This document shows positions 46,498 through 55,354 of a stretch of DNA of 55,492 nucleotides, piece after piece; positions within the stretch are counted from its first letter, which is position 1, and every line of letters starts with the position of its first letter. The notes under the pieces are model-generated. The model was not told where the DNA came from. It searched no databases and saw nothing but the letters and a program-made list of their open reading frames with translations. Made by a program: the position numbers and the translations under genes. Source of the stretch: Chitinophagaceae bacterium (lineage in GTDB: Bacteria; Bacteroidota; Bacteroidia; Chitinophagales; Chitinophagaceae); assembly GCA_004322015.1 (NCBI GenBank), contig SCQT01000068.1:1-55492 (forward strand). The letters are read 5' to 3'.

Positions 46498-47130
46498 AAT
46501 TGTTGAATTTTAAAAATGAAGAAAATAAAACGTAAAACTAATTTAACAACACGAGAAAACAAAGGTTGTTCAAAAAGTAAAAATCAGATCCCGGTTATTT
46601 TGAACTAAGAGAAACGGGAGGTTAATTGGATACCTGATGGCTTCCGGATAAACTGCTACCAGGTCAAAATCAGGAAAAAATTTTGAATTTATGTTAAATA
46701 GATGTTAAAGTGGCATATTTTTGCTTTCCTTTGACTTTCAAAAGATTATGTCGAAAAATAAAGGGTAAGACACTTTGTCATGATGTGATACAACGACATG
46801 TTATTATATATTTTTATAATGCATGACCATTAAATTAATATATGGGAATGCAGATATCTACATAAATGATTTATTATGCTTTTAATATACATAAATATAT
46901 ATTGTTATATATATAAATACAAAAATACGGTATTAGTCCTTGCTTGCCGGAAAGGATAAAAAAGTTATTAACAATAGCAGGAGAAACTTTGCTAATCTGA
47001 AGTCATTTTGTAATTTCGGCTTGAATTTAATGGGTTAGTAAGCAAAAAGGGTCGGAGATTTATTTCACCGGCTCTTTTTCATTTTATTAAGATAAAGGCT
47101 GAATACTTTATTAACGGTTGAAATGTGCCC
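46498..47130. other. AT-rich intergenic region, possible small RNA
   Basis: A 633-bp gap without a credible ORF. The stretch from about 46920 to 47079 is less AT-rich, contains a small stem (TAGCA/TGCTA near 46973-46995), and ends in a hairpin with T-tract at 47049-47079. That is compatible with a plus-strand small RNA, but no known family is recognised. Confidence 0.35.
47049..47079. terminator. Bidirectional terminator-like hairpin
   Basis: GGGTCGG (47049-47055) pairs with CCGGCTC (47068-47074) with two G-T pairs; it has five A before and five T after, so it reads as a terminator on both strands. On the minus strand it lies 52 bp after the toxin stop codon and probably ends that operon. 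Confidence 0.65.
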
Positions 47131-47409
47131 TTAAGAATAATGCCCACGCAGACGAGCTACAACCACCTCTCTATTTTTTTCATTAACAAAATAAGTTACT
47201 CTGTCCTTTTTAGTTATTCTTCGTGAACAATAACCACTCAGATTTTCAGAAAGGAATTCAAATTGCATTGAGTGATGATAAGGATCACTTTGTAATATTT
47301 TTAAAATTGCGGTTATCTTCTTCTGTGCAGAAATATTTCCTGATTTTTTCCAAAAACTAAGATCTTTCATTGCTTCCTTATGAAAAATAATCTTATACCT
47401 TATTTCCAT
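47131..47409 (-). CDS. YoeB/Txe-type toxin (RelE superfamily)
   Basis: A 92-residue ribosome-dependent mRNA interferase. The pattern fits: YKIIFHKEAMKDLSFWKKSG, a helix pair, the YCSRRITKKDRVTYFV strand region with the catalytic arginines, and the C-terminal GHYS (H90, Y91), matching the His-Tyr end of YoeB. Overlaps the antitoxin by 10 bp. Confidence 0.88.
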   Translation of the reverse strand: MEIRYKIIFHKEAMKDLSFWKKSGNISAQKKITAILKILQSDPYHHSMQFEFLSENLSGYCSRRITKKDRVTYFVNEKNREVVVARLRGHYS

Positions 47410-47621
47410 AAGTTATCCAAGTCTATTTCTTTAAATTCCTGTGTTTTACCCTTAGTATAATCTTCTTTTATTTGAATTAAAGATTGCTTAAAGCCCTCAC
47501 CGGATAGATTATCTTTATCTGGGGATGGTATTGCTTTAAAATGTATTTTTAGCTCTTGCAACAGCTCTTTAAGCATGGCTGCCTGTTTCCTGCTAGTCAA
47601 TTCCACTTGTATAGTTTCCAT
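47400..47621 (-). CDS. Antitoxin of the YoeB-like toxin
   Basis: About 73 residues from the ATG at 47621 (METIQVELTSRKQAAMLKEL); in-frame ATGs at 47648 and 47657 are possible. An N-terminal strand-helix part and an acidic C-terminal tail (FKEIDLDNLW) suit a small antitoxin that wraps the toxin. No Phd-type domain is recognisable; assignment rests mainly on gene order and overlap. Confidence 0.65.
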   Translation of the reverse strand: METIQVELTSRKQAAMLKELLQELKIHFKAIPSPDKDNLSGEGFKQSLIQIKEDYTKGKTQEFKEIDLDNLWK

Positions 47622-47756
47622 AAAATCTGCTTTTAAGAAATCTTTCATTAGATACAAAGATAATATTTATTGTTTTATGGGATATCAATCCCTGAAACAA
47701 TGGAATCTGACATTCCGAAACCACGACAATATCATTCCCTATCGTATCTTTAGCCC

Positions 47757-49124
47757 ATGAGTAAAACAAAGTCTGCATTTTTTTGTCAAAACTGCGGGTA
47801 TGAAAGCGCCAAATGGTTAGGTAAATGTCCTTCCTGCGGCGAATGGAATACCTTTGTTGAAGAAGTAATTGCCACAGGAAAAGAATCATCAAAAGAAACA
47901 TGGAAAGAGAATAAAAAAAGAAACGCTAAAACGATCAGCTTAGGTGAAGTGGATAGCGGCGAACAGAAGAGATTGCTGACCGGGGATGCGGAGCTGGACC
48001 GCGTGCTGGGCGGCGGCATTGTACCCGGTTCTTTAGTGCTGGTGGCCGGTGAGCCGGGAATCGGGAAATCCACTTTGTTTCTGCAACAAGCATTGGAATT
48101 AAAGAATATTGTCACTTTATATGTCAGCGGAGAGGAAAGCGAGCAGCAGATCCGGATGCGCGCGGACCGTCTTGGATTACAAAATGAGAACTTTTATTTG
48201 CTGACAGAAACGGATACACAGGTTATTTTCCATGAAATAAAGAAATTAAATCCCCGATTGGTGATCGTGGACTCCATTCAAACACTGGAATCACAATACA
48301 TAGAAGCCGCCCCCGGAAGCATTTCCCAGGTAAGGACCTGTACGGCGGAGTTACAGCGTTTTGCAAAAGCTACGCAAACACCGGTTTTTATCATAGGTCA
48401 TATTACTAAAGATGGCAGCATTGCCGGTCCGAAAGTGCTGGAACATATTGTGGACACCGTATTACAATTTGAAGGCGATCAGCATTATCTGTATCGCATT
48501 TTACGGACTATTAAAAATCGTTTCGGCTCTGCTTCCGAATTGGGTATCTATGAAATGACGGGAAAAGGATTACGTCAGGTGTCCAATCCATCAGACTTAT
48601 TGATTTCCGAAAAAGAAGAGACATTAAGCGGCATAGCCATCGGTGCTTCCATGGAAGGATTACGGCCCATGCTGATAGAAACACAGGCGCTGGTGACTCA
48701 TTCGGTATATGGCACCCCTCAGAGAACGGTGAACGGTTTTGATTTAAGGCGTTTGCAATTATTGCTCGCGGTATTGGAAAAGAGAGGCGGTTTTCAATTT
48801 GGGGTAAAAGATGTTTTCCTGAATATCGCCGGTGGTTTGCGCGTGGAAGACCCCTCAATTGATCTGGCCATTATCAGCGCTTTGCTTTCATCCTATAATG
48901 ATCAGCCGATTTCCTATCGGTATTGCTTTTCGGGAGAAGTGGGTTTGAGTGGTGAAATACGACCTGTAAACCGTATTGAGCAACGGATCGTCGAGGCAGA
49001 TAAATTGGGATTCGAAAAAATATTTATTTCCAAAATCAATAAAAAAGGATTGGATATGAAGAGGTATAATATAGAGGTAGTGATGTGCGGGAGAGTGGAA
49101 GAACTTTATCAAAAGTTATTTTGA
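47757..49124 (+). CDS. radA: DNA repair protein RadA
   Basis: A 455-residue RecA-like helicase aiding branch migration. The N-terminal zinc finger has C10, C13, C24 and C27 (FFCQNCGYESAKWLGKCPSC). Walker A GEPGIGKST is at 98-106, the RadA motif KNRFGSASE near 253, and a Lon-like C-terminal domain follows. Intact and full length. Confidence 0.97.
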   Translation: MSKTKSAFFCQNCGYESAKWLGKCPSCGEWNTFVEEVIATGKESSKETWKENKKRNAKTISLGEVDSGEQKRLLTGDAELDRVLGGGIVPGSLVLVAGEPGIGKSTLFLQQALELKNIVTLYVSGEESEQQIRMRADRLGLQNENFYLLTETDTQVIFHEIKKLNPRLVIVDSIQTLESQYIEAAPGSISQVRTCTAELQRFAKATQTPVFIIGHITKDGSIAGPKVLEHIVDTVLQFEGDQHYLYRILRTIKNRFGSASELGIYEMTGKGLRQVSNPSDLLISEKEETLSGIAIGASMEGLRPMLIETQALVTHSVYGTPQRTVNGFDLRRLQLLLAVLEKRGGFQFGVKDVFLNIAGGLRVEDPSIDLAIISALLSSYNDQPISYRYCFSGEVGLSGEIRPVNRIEQRIVEADKLGFEKIFISKINKKGLDMKRYNIEVVMCGRVEELYQKLF

Positions 49125-49160
49125 AAATGGAATATCGGGAGACTAAATAACAAATTCTGA

Positions 49161-49209
49161 AGATCACAGATCACAGATCATAGATCATAAATCATAAATC
49201 ATAAATCAT
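49161..49209 (+). repeat. Heptamer tandem array (seven copies) running into the ROK start codon
   Basis: Seven contiguous 7-bp units: AGATCAC twice, AGATCAT twice, AAATCAT three times. The last unit supplies the A and T of the ATG at 49208, so the array occupies the whole ribosome-binding region. Nothing else resembling a ribosome-binding site is present in this stretch. Confidence 0.9.
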
Positions 49210-50155
49210 GCCTGTTATCGCACTCGATCTTGGAGGAACAAAATTAGCTGCGGCTGTTTTCGATGAAGCGGGAGGTATCTCTCTCAAACGTTCTTATGCT
49301 TTATCAGGCAGAGAAGGAAAGGAGGTGGGAGAACTTATTAAAGAGGTGATCAGGACCCTGCAATATGAAACTGCTCATGACAGGATGCCAATTACAGGAG
49401 TGGGCATTTGTGTGCCGGGCATTAGTAATTCAAACACAGGTATGGTGTGGGCTCCCAATATTCCCGGATGGGAGGAATATCCACTGAAAGAGGACATCCT
49501 CGGAGCATTAAAAAATAAGAACCTGAAGCTGATGGTAGATAATGACCGCGCCTGTTCCGTCCTGGGAGAAAAATGGAAGGGAGCGGCACAGCACTGTGAT
49601 CACGCTGTTTTCATAGCGGTAGGTACCGGCATCGGCGCAGGGATCATCATAAATGGCAGCGTTCTTCAGGGCACACACGGTATCGCAGGCGCAACAGGAT
49701 GGATGGCATTGAACAGACCTTATGAAGAAAAGTATAAAAGTTGCGGTTGTTTTGAATATTATGCTTCGGGAGAAGGAATAGTGCGCTCGGCCAGAGAATT
49801 TATTGACAAGGAAAAAGATTACCAGGGTATTCTGAAAAAATACCATCAGCTTACGGCTAAAGATGTGTTCAGCGCTTTGGGAACAGGCGATATCATTGCC
49901 CAACAGGCGATCGGAAAAGCTATTGAATTATGGGGCATGGCTACGGCTAACTTTATCAGTATTTTTAATCCTGAAAAGATTATTTTCGGAGGGGGTTTAT
50001 TCGGACCAGCCGCGCAATTTCTTTCTGACATAAGAAAAGAAGCCGAAAAATGGGCTCAGCCGGTAGCCATGATGCAGGTAGAGCTGGTTTCGTCTCTGTT
50101 AGAAAGTGATGCAGCTTTATACGGAGCAGCCTTTCAGGCTATGGCAGCTTCATAG
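49208..50155 (+). CDS. ROK-family sugar kinase
   Basis: A 315-residue kinase of the ROK family (glucokinase, N-acetylglucosamine or N-acetylmannosamine kinase). ATP-binding DLGGTKLAAAVFDEAGG at the start, VDNDRACSVLGE, and GTGIGAGIIINGSVLQG with HGIAGATGWM are clear. The usual zinc motif CxCGxxGCxE is reduced to SCGCFEYYASG, so the zinc site may be altered. It is followed by an MFS transporter and a SIS-domain protein, consistent with a sugar or amino-sugar salvage set. Confidence 0.9.
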   Translation: MPVIALDLGGTKLAAAVFDEAGGISLKRSYALSGREGKEVGELIKEVIRTLQYETAHDRMPITGVGICVPGISNSNTGMVWAPNIPGWEEYPLKEDILGALKNKNLKLMVDNDRACSVLGEKWKGAAQHCDHAVFIAVGTGIGAGIIINGSVLQGTHGIAGATGWMALNRPYEEKYKSCGCFEYYASGEGIVRSAREFIDKEKDYQGILKKYHQLTAKDVFSALGTGDIIAQQAIGKAIELWGMATANFISIFNPEKIIFGGGLFGPAAQFLSDIRKEAEKWAQPVAMMQVELVSSLLESDAALYGAAFQAMAAS

Positions 50156-50198
50156 TATAAAATGTAATTTATTTGTATTTTGGATTCTTATTTATGCT

Positions 50199-51386
50199 AT
50201 GAATTACAAAAAAAGCCTGGTATTTGTATCCGCCTGTGCCGGCATGCTGCTTTTCGGCATTGTATTTCTTTCCTTAGGCACAGTGCTCACTTTTGTGAGA
50301 CAGCAATATGATATGAGCGAATTACAAGTCGGTTCACTCACCGCCTTATTACCGTTTGGAATTCTGGCAGGTTCTGTTGTTTTCGGTCCGGTGGTGGACA
50401 GGTATGGATATAAACAGGTGTTGCTGGGTAGCACACTCTTTATTTTTTTGGCATTTGAAGGTATTGCTTACGCCGGTTCGTTGAGGGTATTGCAAGCCGC
50501 TTTTTTGCTGATTGGATTTGGCGGTGGTATCATTAATGGGGCTACGAATGCATTAGTTGCCGATATCAGCCCCGAAAGCAAGGGCGCTAATCTCAGCCTG
50601 CTGGGTGTCTTTTATGGCATTGGCGCGGTAGGTATGCCGGTTTTATTAGGATTGCTTTCCGATAAATTTCCTTATGCATCCATTGTGGCAGGCATTGGTA
50701 TTTTTGTTTTACTGCCTTTTATATTTTTTCTGGTAGTACGTTTTCCGGTTTCTAAAAATAGTCATGGTATTTCTCTGAAAGAAGTAGGGCGTTTATTCTC
50801 TGCTGTTTTGCTGTTATTGGGCTTTGTATTATTTTTTGAAAGTGCCGTGGAAGGGATTGCCAATAATTGGGCTACCAGCTTTGCCCTTGCAGTGGTAACT
50901 CCTGAAAATACCTTTGCATTAATAGCGCTCACTTTGTCTAATATCAGCTTAGTTATCTCGAGATTACTTTTGGGATTTATCTTAGTTAAAGTAAAACCCA
51001 ACACAGTATTATATTTTTGCTGGTCGTGTATTCTGGCGGGAAGCCTGACCATGTATTTTGTGCATACGGTGGCAGGGCTTTATACAGGAATGATATTGAC
51101 AGGATTTGGATTTGGTGCCGGATTCCCGGTCATATTAGGATACGTGGGAGAATTATATCCTGGTTTTACAGGAACTGCTTTCAGCATTGTCATCACTATT
51201 GCGCTTATCGGCAATACTTTGATCAACGGATTGACCGGCGTTATTTCCCAGAAGTACGGCGTCAGCCATTTCCCTCTCGTGATTGTAGTTTGTGTTATTT
51301 TGATGATGATTATTTTTGCAGCAGCTTTTAAAAAAATGAAATTAAAAATACAATCGGAGGGAGAAGTAAAAGAAGTGATGGTGTGA
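50199..51386 (+). CDS. MFS sugar transporter (FucP-like)
   Basis: About 395 residues with 12 membrane segments. I start at the ATG at 50199 (MNYKKSLVFVSACAGM), because the longer reading from 50106 overlaps the kinase gene and lacks family residues. GILAGSVVFGPVVDRYGYKQVLLG is the MFS loop 2-3 signature. Fucose/glucose/galactose permease-like by overall pattern. Substrate likely the sugar handled by the flanking kinase and SIS protein. Confidence 0.87.
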   Translation: MNYKKSLVFVSACAGMLLFGIVFLSLGTVLTFVRQQYDMSELQVGSLTALLPFGILAGSVVFGPVVDRYGYKQVLLGSTLFIFLAFEGIAYAGSLRVLQAAFLLIGFGGGIINGATNALVADISPESKGANLSLLGVFYGIGAVGMPVLLGLLSDKFPYASIVAGIGIFVLLPFIFFLVVRFPVSKNSHGISLKEVGRLFSAVLLLLGFVLFFESAVEGIANNWATSFALAVVTPENTFALIALTLSNISLVISRLLLGFILVKVKPNTVLYFCWSCILAGSLTMYFVHTVAGLYTGMILTGFGFGAGFPVILGYVGELYPGFTGTAFSIVITIALIGNTLINGLTGVISQKYGVSHFPLVIVVCVILMMIIFAAAFKKMKLKIQSEGEVKEVMV

Positions 51387-51452
51387 GAGGAGTCGTGAAT
51401 GGTGATTGAAAATTACTACATAAGGATAATCCGTATTAGCTATAAACAATGA

Positions 51453-51508
51453 AACCATACAACCATATAACCATATAACCATATAACCATACAACCATAC
51501 AACCATAC
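51453..51508 (+). repeat. Octamer tandem array (seven copies) before the SIS gene
   Basis: Seven contiguous 8-bp units AACCATAC or AACCATAT (order C, T, T, T, C, C, C). It lies in the 198-bp gap between the MFS and SIS genes, ending 76 nt before the SIS start codon. Confidence 0.88.
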
Positions 51509-51584
51509 AGCCCATTTAATTATCAATAAACAACGTTTAATATTCAATACTCAATTAAATAAAACTAAACAAACTCATTTCACC

Positions 51585-52352
51585 ATGTTACAACTTGCAA
51601 CACAATGGCTTGATAATGCCAGAGAGGTTATGAAAAAAATTGAAGACACACAACAGGAAAATATTCGAAAAGCGGCTGTTCTGATGGCAGATGCAATTGC
51701 CGCCGAGCGTTGGGTGCATACTTTCGGCTGTGGACACTCGACTTTACCGATTGAAGAAATGTATCCTCGTATCGGCGGATTTGTGGGTTTTCATCCTTTA
51801 GTGGAATTACCCCTGACCTTTTTTACCAATATTACCGGGCAAATGGGGGTGCATCAGTTTATATTTTTAGAACGGGTGGAAGGGTATGGTGTGGAAATCA
51901 TGAAGGGATATAATTTTGATAGGCGCGATGTAATATGGTTATTTTCACATACGGGTATTAATAATGTCAATATTGATGTGGCGCTTGAAGCAAAGAAAAC
52001 AGGCATGAAGGTCATCGTGTACGGCTCTGCTGCAGAAGCCAAAGGAAAAACCACCCGGCATTCTTCCGGTAAAACTTTATTTGAACTGGCTGATGTGGTG
52101 GTGGATACCTGCGTGCCCATCCAGGATGCATCGGTCCCTTTAAGAAATCATGTGGATAAAATAGGCCCCCTGTCAACGATGGCTTTCGTAACAAGCGTGT
52201 GGATGACGGTGACAACGGTGGCGGAAATATTGGCTGACCGCGGAGTGAAGCTCTATATAAATCCTTCTCACAATGTGCCTGGTGATACGACCGCTAAAGA
52301 AAGATTGAGCAATGCGCTGGCAGAATATAAGAAAAGAGTGACGGGGGTATGA
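51585..52352 (+). CDS. SIS-domain sugar isomerase-like protein
   Basis: A 255-residue protein of the SIS_2 type. FGCGHSTLPIEEMYPRIGG and the phosphosugar loop VIWLFSHTGINNVNIDVALEAKK are typical, as is the C-terminal NPSHNVPGDTTAKERL. SIS domains bind phosphosugars and isomerise or sense them. Third gene of the ROK-MFS-SIS set. Confidence 0.87.
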   Translation: MLQLATQWLDNAREVMKKIEDTQQENIRKAAVLMADAIAAERWVHTFGCGHSTLPIEEMYPRIGGFVGFHPLVELPLTFFTNITGQMGVHQFIFLERVEGYGVEIMKGYNFDRRDVIWLFSHTGINNVNIDVALEAKKTGMKVIVYGSAAEAKGKTTRHSSGKTLFELADVVVDTCVPIQDASVPLRNHVDKIGPLSTMAFVTSVWMTVTTVAEILADRGVKLYINPSHNVPGDTTAKERLSNALAEYKKRVTGV

Positions 52353-52380
52353 TGAGAAACAATTCCATTAAGTTTTCTTA

Positions 52381-52476
52381 ATGAGAAGGCACACGTGTTC
52401 TGACTGTAAACAAAAGCAGCGTATTGAGGAAGGTCTTCATGAATTAGGAAAAGAACTCCTGAGTCTGAAACTATAA
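52381..52476 (+). CDS. Possible 31-residue CxxC microprotein
   Basis: An ATG at 52381 opens MRRHTCSDCKQKQRIEEGLH followed by 11 more residues and a stop, with a CxxC pair at residues 6-9. It starts 28 bp after the SIS stop and ends before the convergent lutB-like gene. No ribosome-binding site is obvious. It may be real or chance. Confidence 0.25.
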   Translation: MRRHTCSDCKQKQRIEEGLHELGKELLSLKL

Positions 52477-52490
52477 AGAAAGAATTTAAT

Positions 52491-53867
52491 TTATCCTCTC
52501 CTTTCTTTCCACAACTGGTTAAAAGATTTCGGAGCAAAATCGGGCAGGTTACGCCTTTCACCCCAGGCTTTTCCAAACATCTTATTGATTACTTTATTTT
52601 TGGTATTGCCGTTGGCGAGATCCATCATTTTTCTGCTGAGGCTGGCGCGTTTCCACAGGTACCATGCCATCTTTTCACTTTTGCTGGTAAAATGACTTTC
52701 CACCGATTCATGCCTGTTTTCCAATAACAGCTCATGGATATCGATCTTCACGGGACAGGCCGCGGTACACGCTCCGCAAAGAGAAGAAGCATAGCTTAGA
52801 TGCTTGTATTCTTTCATGCCTCTCATGTGAGGTGTAATAACCGAACCTATTGGCCCCGTGTAGGTAGTGTCATACGTATGCCCGCCTATGTTTTTGTAAA
52901 CCGGGCAGGCATTGAGGCATGCTCCGCAACGAATGCAGTACAAACTTTCCCTTACCGCTTCATTGGCGAGAATATTGGTCCTGCCGTTATCCAGGAGAAT
53001 TACATACATTTCCTCCGGACCGTCAATTTCGGCTTCTTTTCTCGGCCCGGTAAAAATGGTATTATAGACAGTCAGATTTTGCCCGGTGCCATAAGTAGCC
53101 AGCAGAGGCCAGAATAACCCCAGGTCATTAACAGAAGGAAGTACTTTTTCTATTCCTGTAATCGCAATATGGGTTTTAGGAAAGGTTGTGGAAAGCCTTG
53201 CGTTGCCTTCATTTTCAGTAATTGCAATTCCTCCGATATCCGCAAGAATGAAATTGGCCCCTGTGATTCCTATTTCCGCTTCCTGAAATTTCTGTCGTAA
53301 TTTATTACGGGTCACCAAAGTCAATTGCTCAGGCGTCATTCCAGACTCTACCTGCAATTTCTCATGAAATAGCTGCGCAATATCTTCCTTGCTTTTATGC
53401 ATGGCAGGAGTCACGATATGGTAAGGAGGCTCTCCGTCTAACTGCTGAATATATTCTCCTAAATCTGTTTCTATAGATTCAATATTGTTTTCTTTCAGAA
53501 AATCATTCAGATGGATCTCTTCCGTGACCATGGATTTACTTTTCACTATAGTCCTGGCGTTTTTGGCTTTGCATATCTTTAATATCTCCTCTTGTGCCTG
53601 CTCTGTATTTTCTGCCCATATAACTTGTCCGCCATGAGAAGTGAATATACGTTCAAACTCTTCTAAATATTTGTCTAAATTTTCTGTAGCTCTCCATTTC
53701 ACGTTTTTAGCACGTTCACGGGCGGTATCCATATCGGAAAACTGCTTGCGCCCCTTTTGGAACGCATGATCGTATTGACTGATATTGAAATTAATTTTAC
53801 GGCGATGCTCCAGGTCCTGGGCTTTCACTTCGCTTTTGGCAAGAAAAATCTTTTCGGTTTGTTGCAT
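52491..53867 (-). CDS. lutB: Lactate utilisation protein B (LutB), iron-sulfur protein
   Basis: A 458-residue cytosolic subunit of the LutABC L-lactate oxidation complex. The N-terminal LUD domain covers about residues 60-300 (ITGANFILADIGGIAITENEGN). Two 4Fe-4S motifs follow: CIRCGACLNACPVYKNIGG and CGACTAACPVKIDIHELL. LutA and LutC are not seen in this window. Confidence 0.93.
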   Translation of the reverse strand: MQQTEKIFLAKSEVKAQDLEHRRKINFNISQYDHAFQKGRKQFSDMDTARERAKNVKWRATENLDKYLEEFERIFTSHGGQVIWAENTEQAQEEILKICKAKNARTIVKSKSMVTEEIHLNDFLKENNIESIETDLGEYIQQLDGEPPYHIVTPAMHKSKEDIAQLFHEKLQVESGMTPEQLTLVTRNKLRQKFQEAEIGITGANFILADIGGIAITENEGNARLSTTFPKTHIAITGIEKVLPSVNDLGLFWPLLATYGTGQNLTVYNTIFTGPRKEAEIDGPEEMYVILLDNGRTNILANEAVRESLYCIRCGACLNACPVYKNIGGHTYDTTYTGPIGSVITPHMRGMKEYKHLSYASSLCGACTAACPVKIDIHELLLENRHESVESHFTSKSEKMAWYLWKRASLSRKMMDLANGNTKNKVINKMFGKAWGERRNLPDFAPKSFNQLWKERRG

Positions 53868-53920
53868 GAGGTAAATGTTTTGCTGAAAGGTAGCGTCAAG
53901 TCAAAAATAATGTGTTGTAT

Positions 53921-53983
53921 ATCCCGCTAAGACACAAAGTCCACTAAGGCTTTTCTCTGTGAATTCCCGTGGCTTTGTGGGAT
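53921..53983. repeat. Imperfect inverted repeat upstream of lutB
   Basis: ATCCC...ACAAAG-T-CCAC (53921-53944) pairs with GTGG-CTTTGT-GGGAT (53969-53983), with bulges. Located between lutB and the DUF2911 gene. It could be a folded mRNA end or an interspersed repeat. Confidence 0.45.
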
Positions 53984-54127
53984 AATTTTCATGCGCCATC
54001 TTAAAGTTGACTTAACAGTAGTTACCAGATAACAAAGTTAAAAGGTTTACCGTTACAAAAAAGACTTCACTGATCTTTTTTATTCTCTGCAGCTTTCATA
54101 ATAACACTTATCCATGATTTACTTTCT

Positions 54128-54700
54128 TTAAAAGCTCAAGGGCAATTTCACTTCTGCCTTATCCCACGCCATTACCAAATTACAACCTTGAGGAGCTTTT
54201 TCAAAGATCATAGTGAATGCCTCCACCGGCTTAGCCAAGGCTATAACCGGAACATCCGTACGTACAATATCCTTATCCTGATGATAACCAAAAGCGCCCC
54301 AGGTATCCGTCTGGCTGTTCACAATAATGGTCCATTTATCTTTCTCCGGAATAGCATACATGGTATAACGGCCCGGTTCGAAAGTATGACCTCCGATCGT
54401 GACGGGAGAAAAGACATCTAATTCCGTAGCTTGGTTAGCCCCTAATCTCCATACTTTTCCATAAGGGACCAATCCCCCGAAAATGACACGCCCTTTGATT
54501 TGCGGGCGGCAATAAATAATACGGGCAATTAACTTTCCAGGTTCTCCTTTTACATTGACATTATAAGAATAATTCGGCGGATAATAAGCCATATCCATCG
54601 GACTTAATGCCAGCGGAGGAAGCTTTTCCTGGGCAAAAACAGAGGAACCTGTCAGTACAAGTGCGCTGAGCAGGAATGCAGCGGCAATATATTTTTTCAT
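54128..54700 (-). CDS. DUF2911 secreted protein
   Basis: A 190-residue exported protein from the ATG at 54700 (MKKYIAAAFLLSALVLTGSS, cleavage after VFAQ). The DUF2911 pattern is visible: RIIYCRPQIKGRVIFGG, VWRLGANQATELDVF, GRYTMYAIPEKDKWTIIVN. A Bacteroidota-typical protein of unknown function. The longer reading to 54760 adds residues before the signal and is rejected. Confidence 0.88.
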   Translation of the reverse strand: MKKYIAAAFLLSALVLTGSSVFAQEKLPPLALSPMDMAYYPPNYSYNVNVKGEPGKLIARIIYCRPQIKGRVIFGGLVPYGKVWRLGANQATELDVFSPVTIGGHTFEPGRYTMYAIPEKDKWTIIVNSQTDTWGAFGYHQDKDIVRTDVPVIALAKPVEAFTMIFEKAPQGCNLVMAWDKAEVKLPLSF

Positions 54701-54763
54701 GATGAGAAGATTTAATGATGAATCAGCAACCAAATTTACATTTATTTTGTGGCTGTCCAAGTA

Positions 54764-55354
54764 TTATTTTGATAAGCGGTGAAGGTATTTTTCAGCAAAG
54801 TCATACACATCGGGAAGGAATAAACTGTAACATTCGAGCAGGTCGTCATAATGCTTTTTATAAGTTAAAAAAGCCTCTTCACTTTCTGATAAATATTTTG
54901 CCCGGTGATAAATGCCTGCGAATGAACGTTTGATGTTGATATCTTCTCCGTACCCCGAAAGCCAGTCGTATTTTTCCATATAATAAAAAACCTGCTGAAA
55001 ACGTGCGGGGAAAACCTGCCTGTATGCTTCTAAAGCGTGATAAGTTTTCTGGGCAAAGGAGGCCAGTGAAACCTGATTGAAATAGTGTTTGTCCAAAGCC
55101 AGGAAATGGTCGTATATCACATCGGTAAATACGCCGCTATAGCGTCCGCAGGCGCTGTACAGGAGTTTTGTGGATCTCCGGTTGGCTTCGTGATGATCTG
55201 TAAATTCATCTATGGCACGATGTAAACGGATACCCGCCTGCACTTCTTTTGGCAAATCGAATATTTTCTTCCCTTTCACAAAATCAGCGATCATATTCCC
55301 GGCCAGAATATCAGGTTCTCCGAAAGATAAAAAAGCATGCGCCAGGTAATTCAT
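54764..55354 (-). CDS. Acyl carrier protein phosphodiesterase-like protein
   Basis: A 196-residue all-helical HD-like protein of the AcpH family, which removes phosphopantetheine from ACP. MNYLAHAFLSFGEPDILAGN, IADFVKG, and IRLHRAIDEFTDHH match the family. Whether it has this activity in Bacteroidota is not shown. Confidence 0.88.
   Translation of the reverse strand: MNYLAHAFLSFGEPDILAGNMIADFVKGKKIFDLPKEVQAGIRLHRAIDEFTDHHEANRRSTKLLYSACGRYSGVFTDVIYDHFLALDKHYFNQVSLASFAQKTYHALEAYRQVFPARFQQVFYYMEKYDWLSGYGEDINIKRSFAGIYHRAKYLSESEEAFLTYKKHYDDLLECYSLFLPDVYDFAEKYLHRLSK

Noticed and set aside
49161-51508. Tandem arrays as CRISPR
   Set aside because: Units are 7-8 bp and directly adjacent with no spacers; no cas genes are present.
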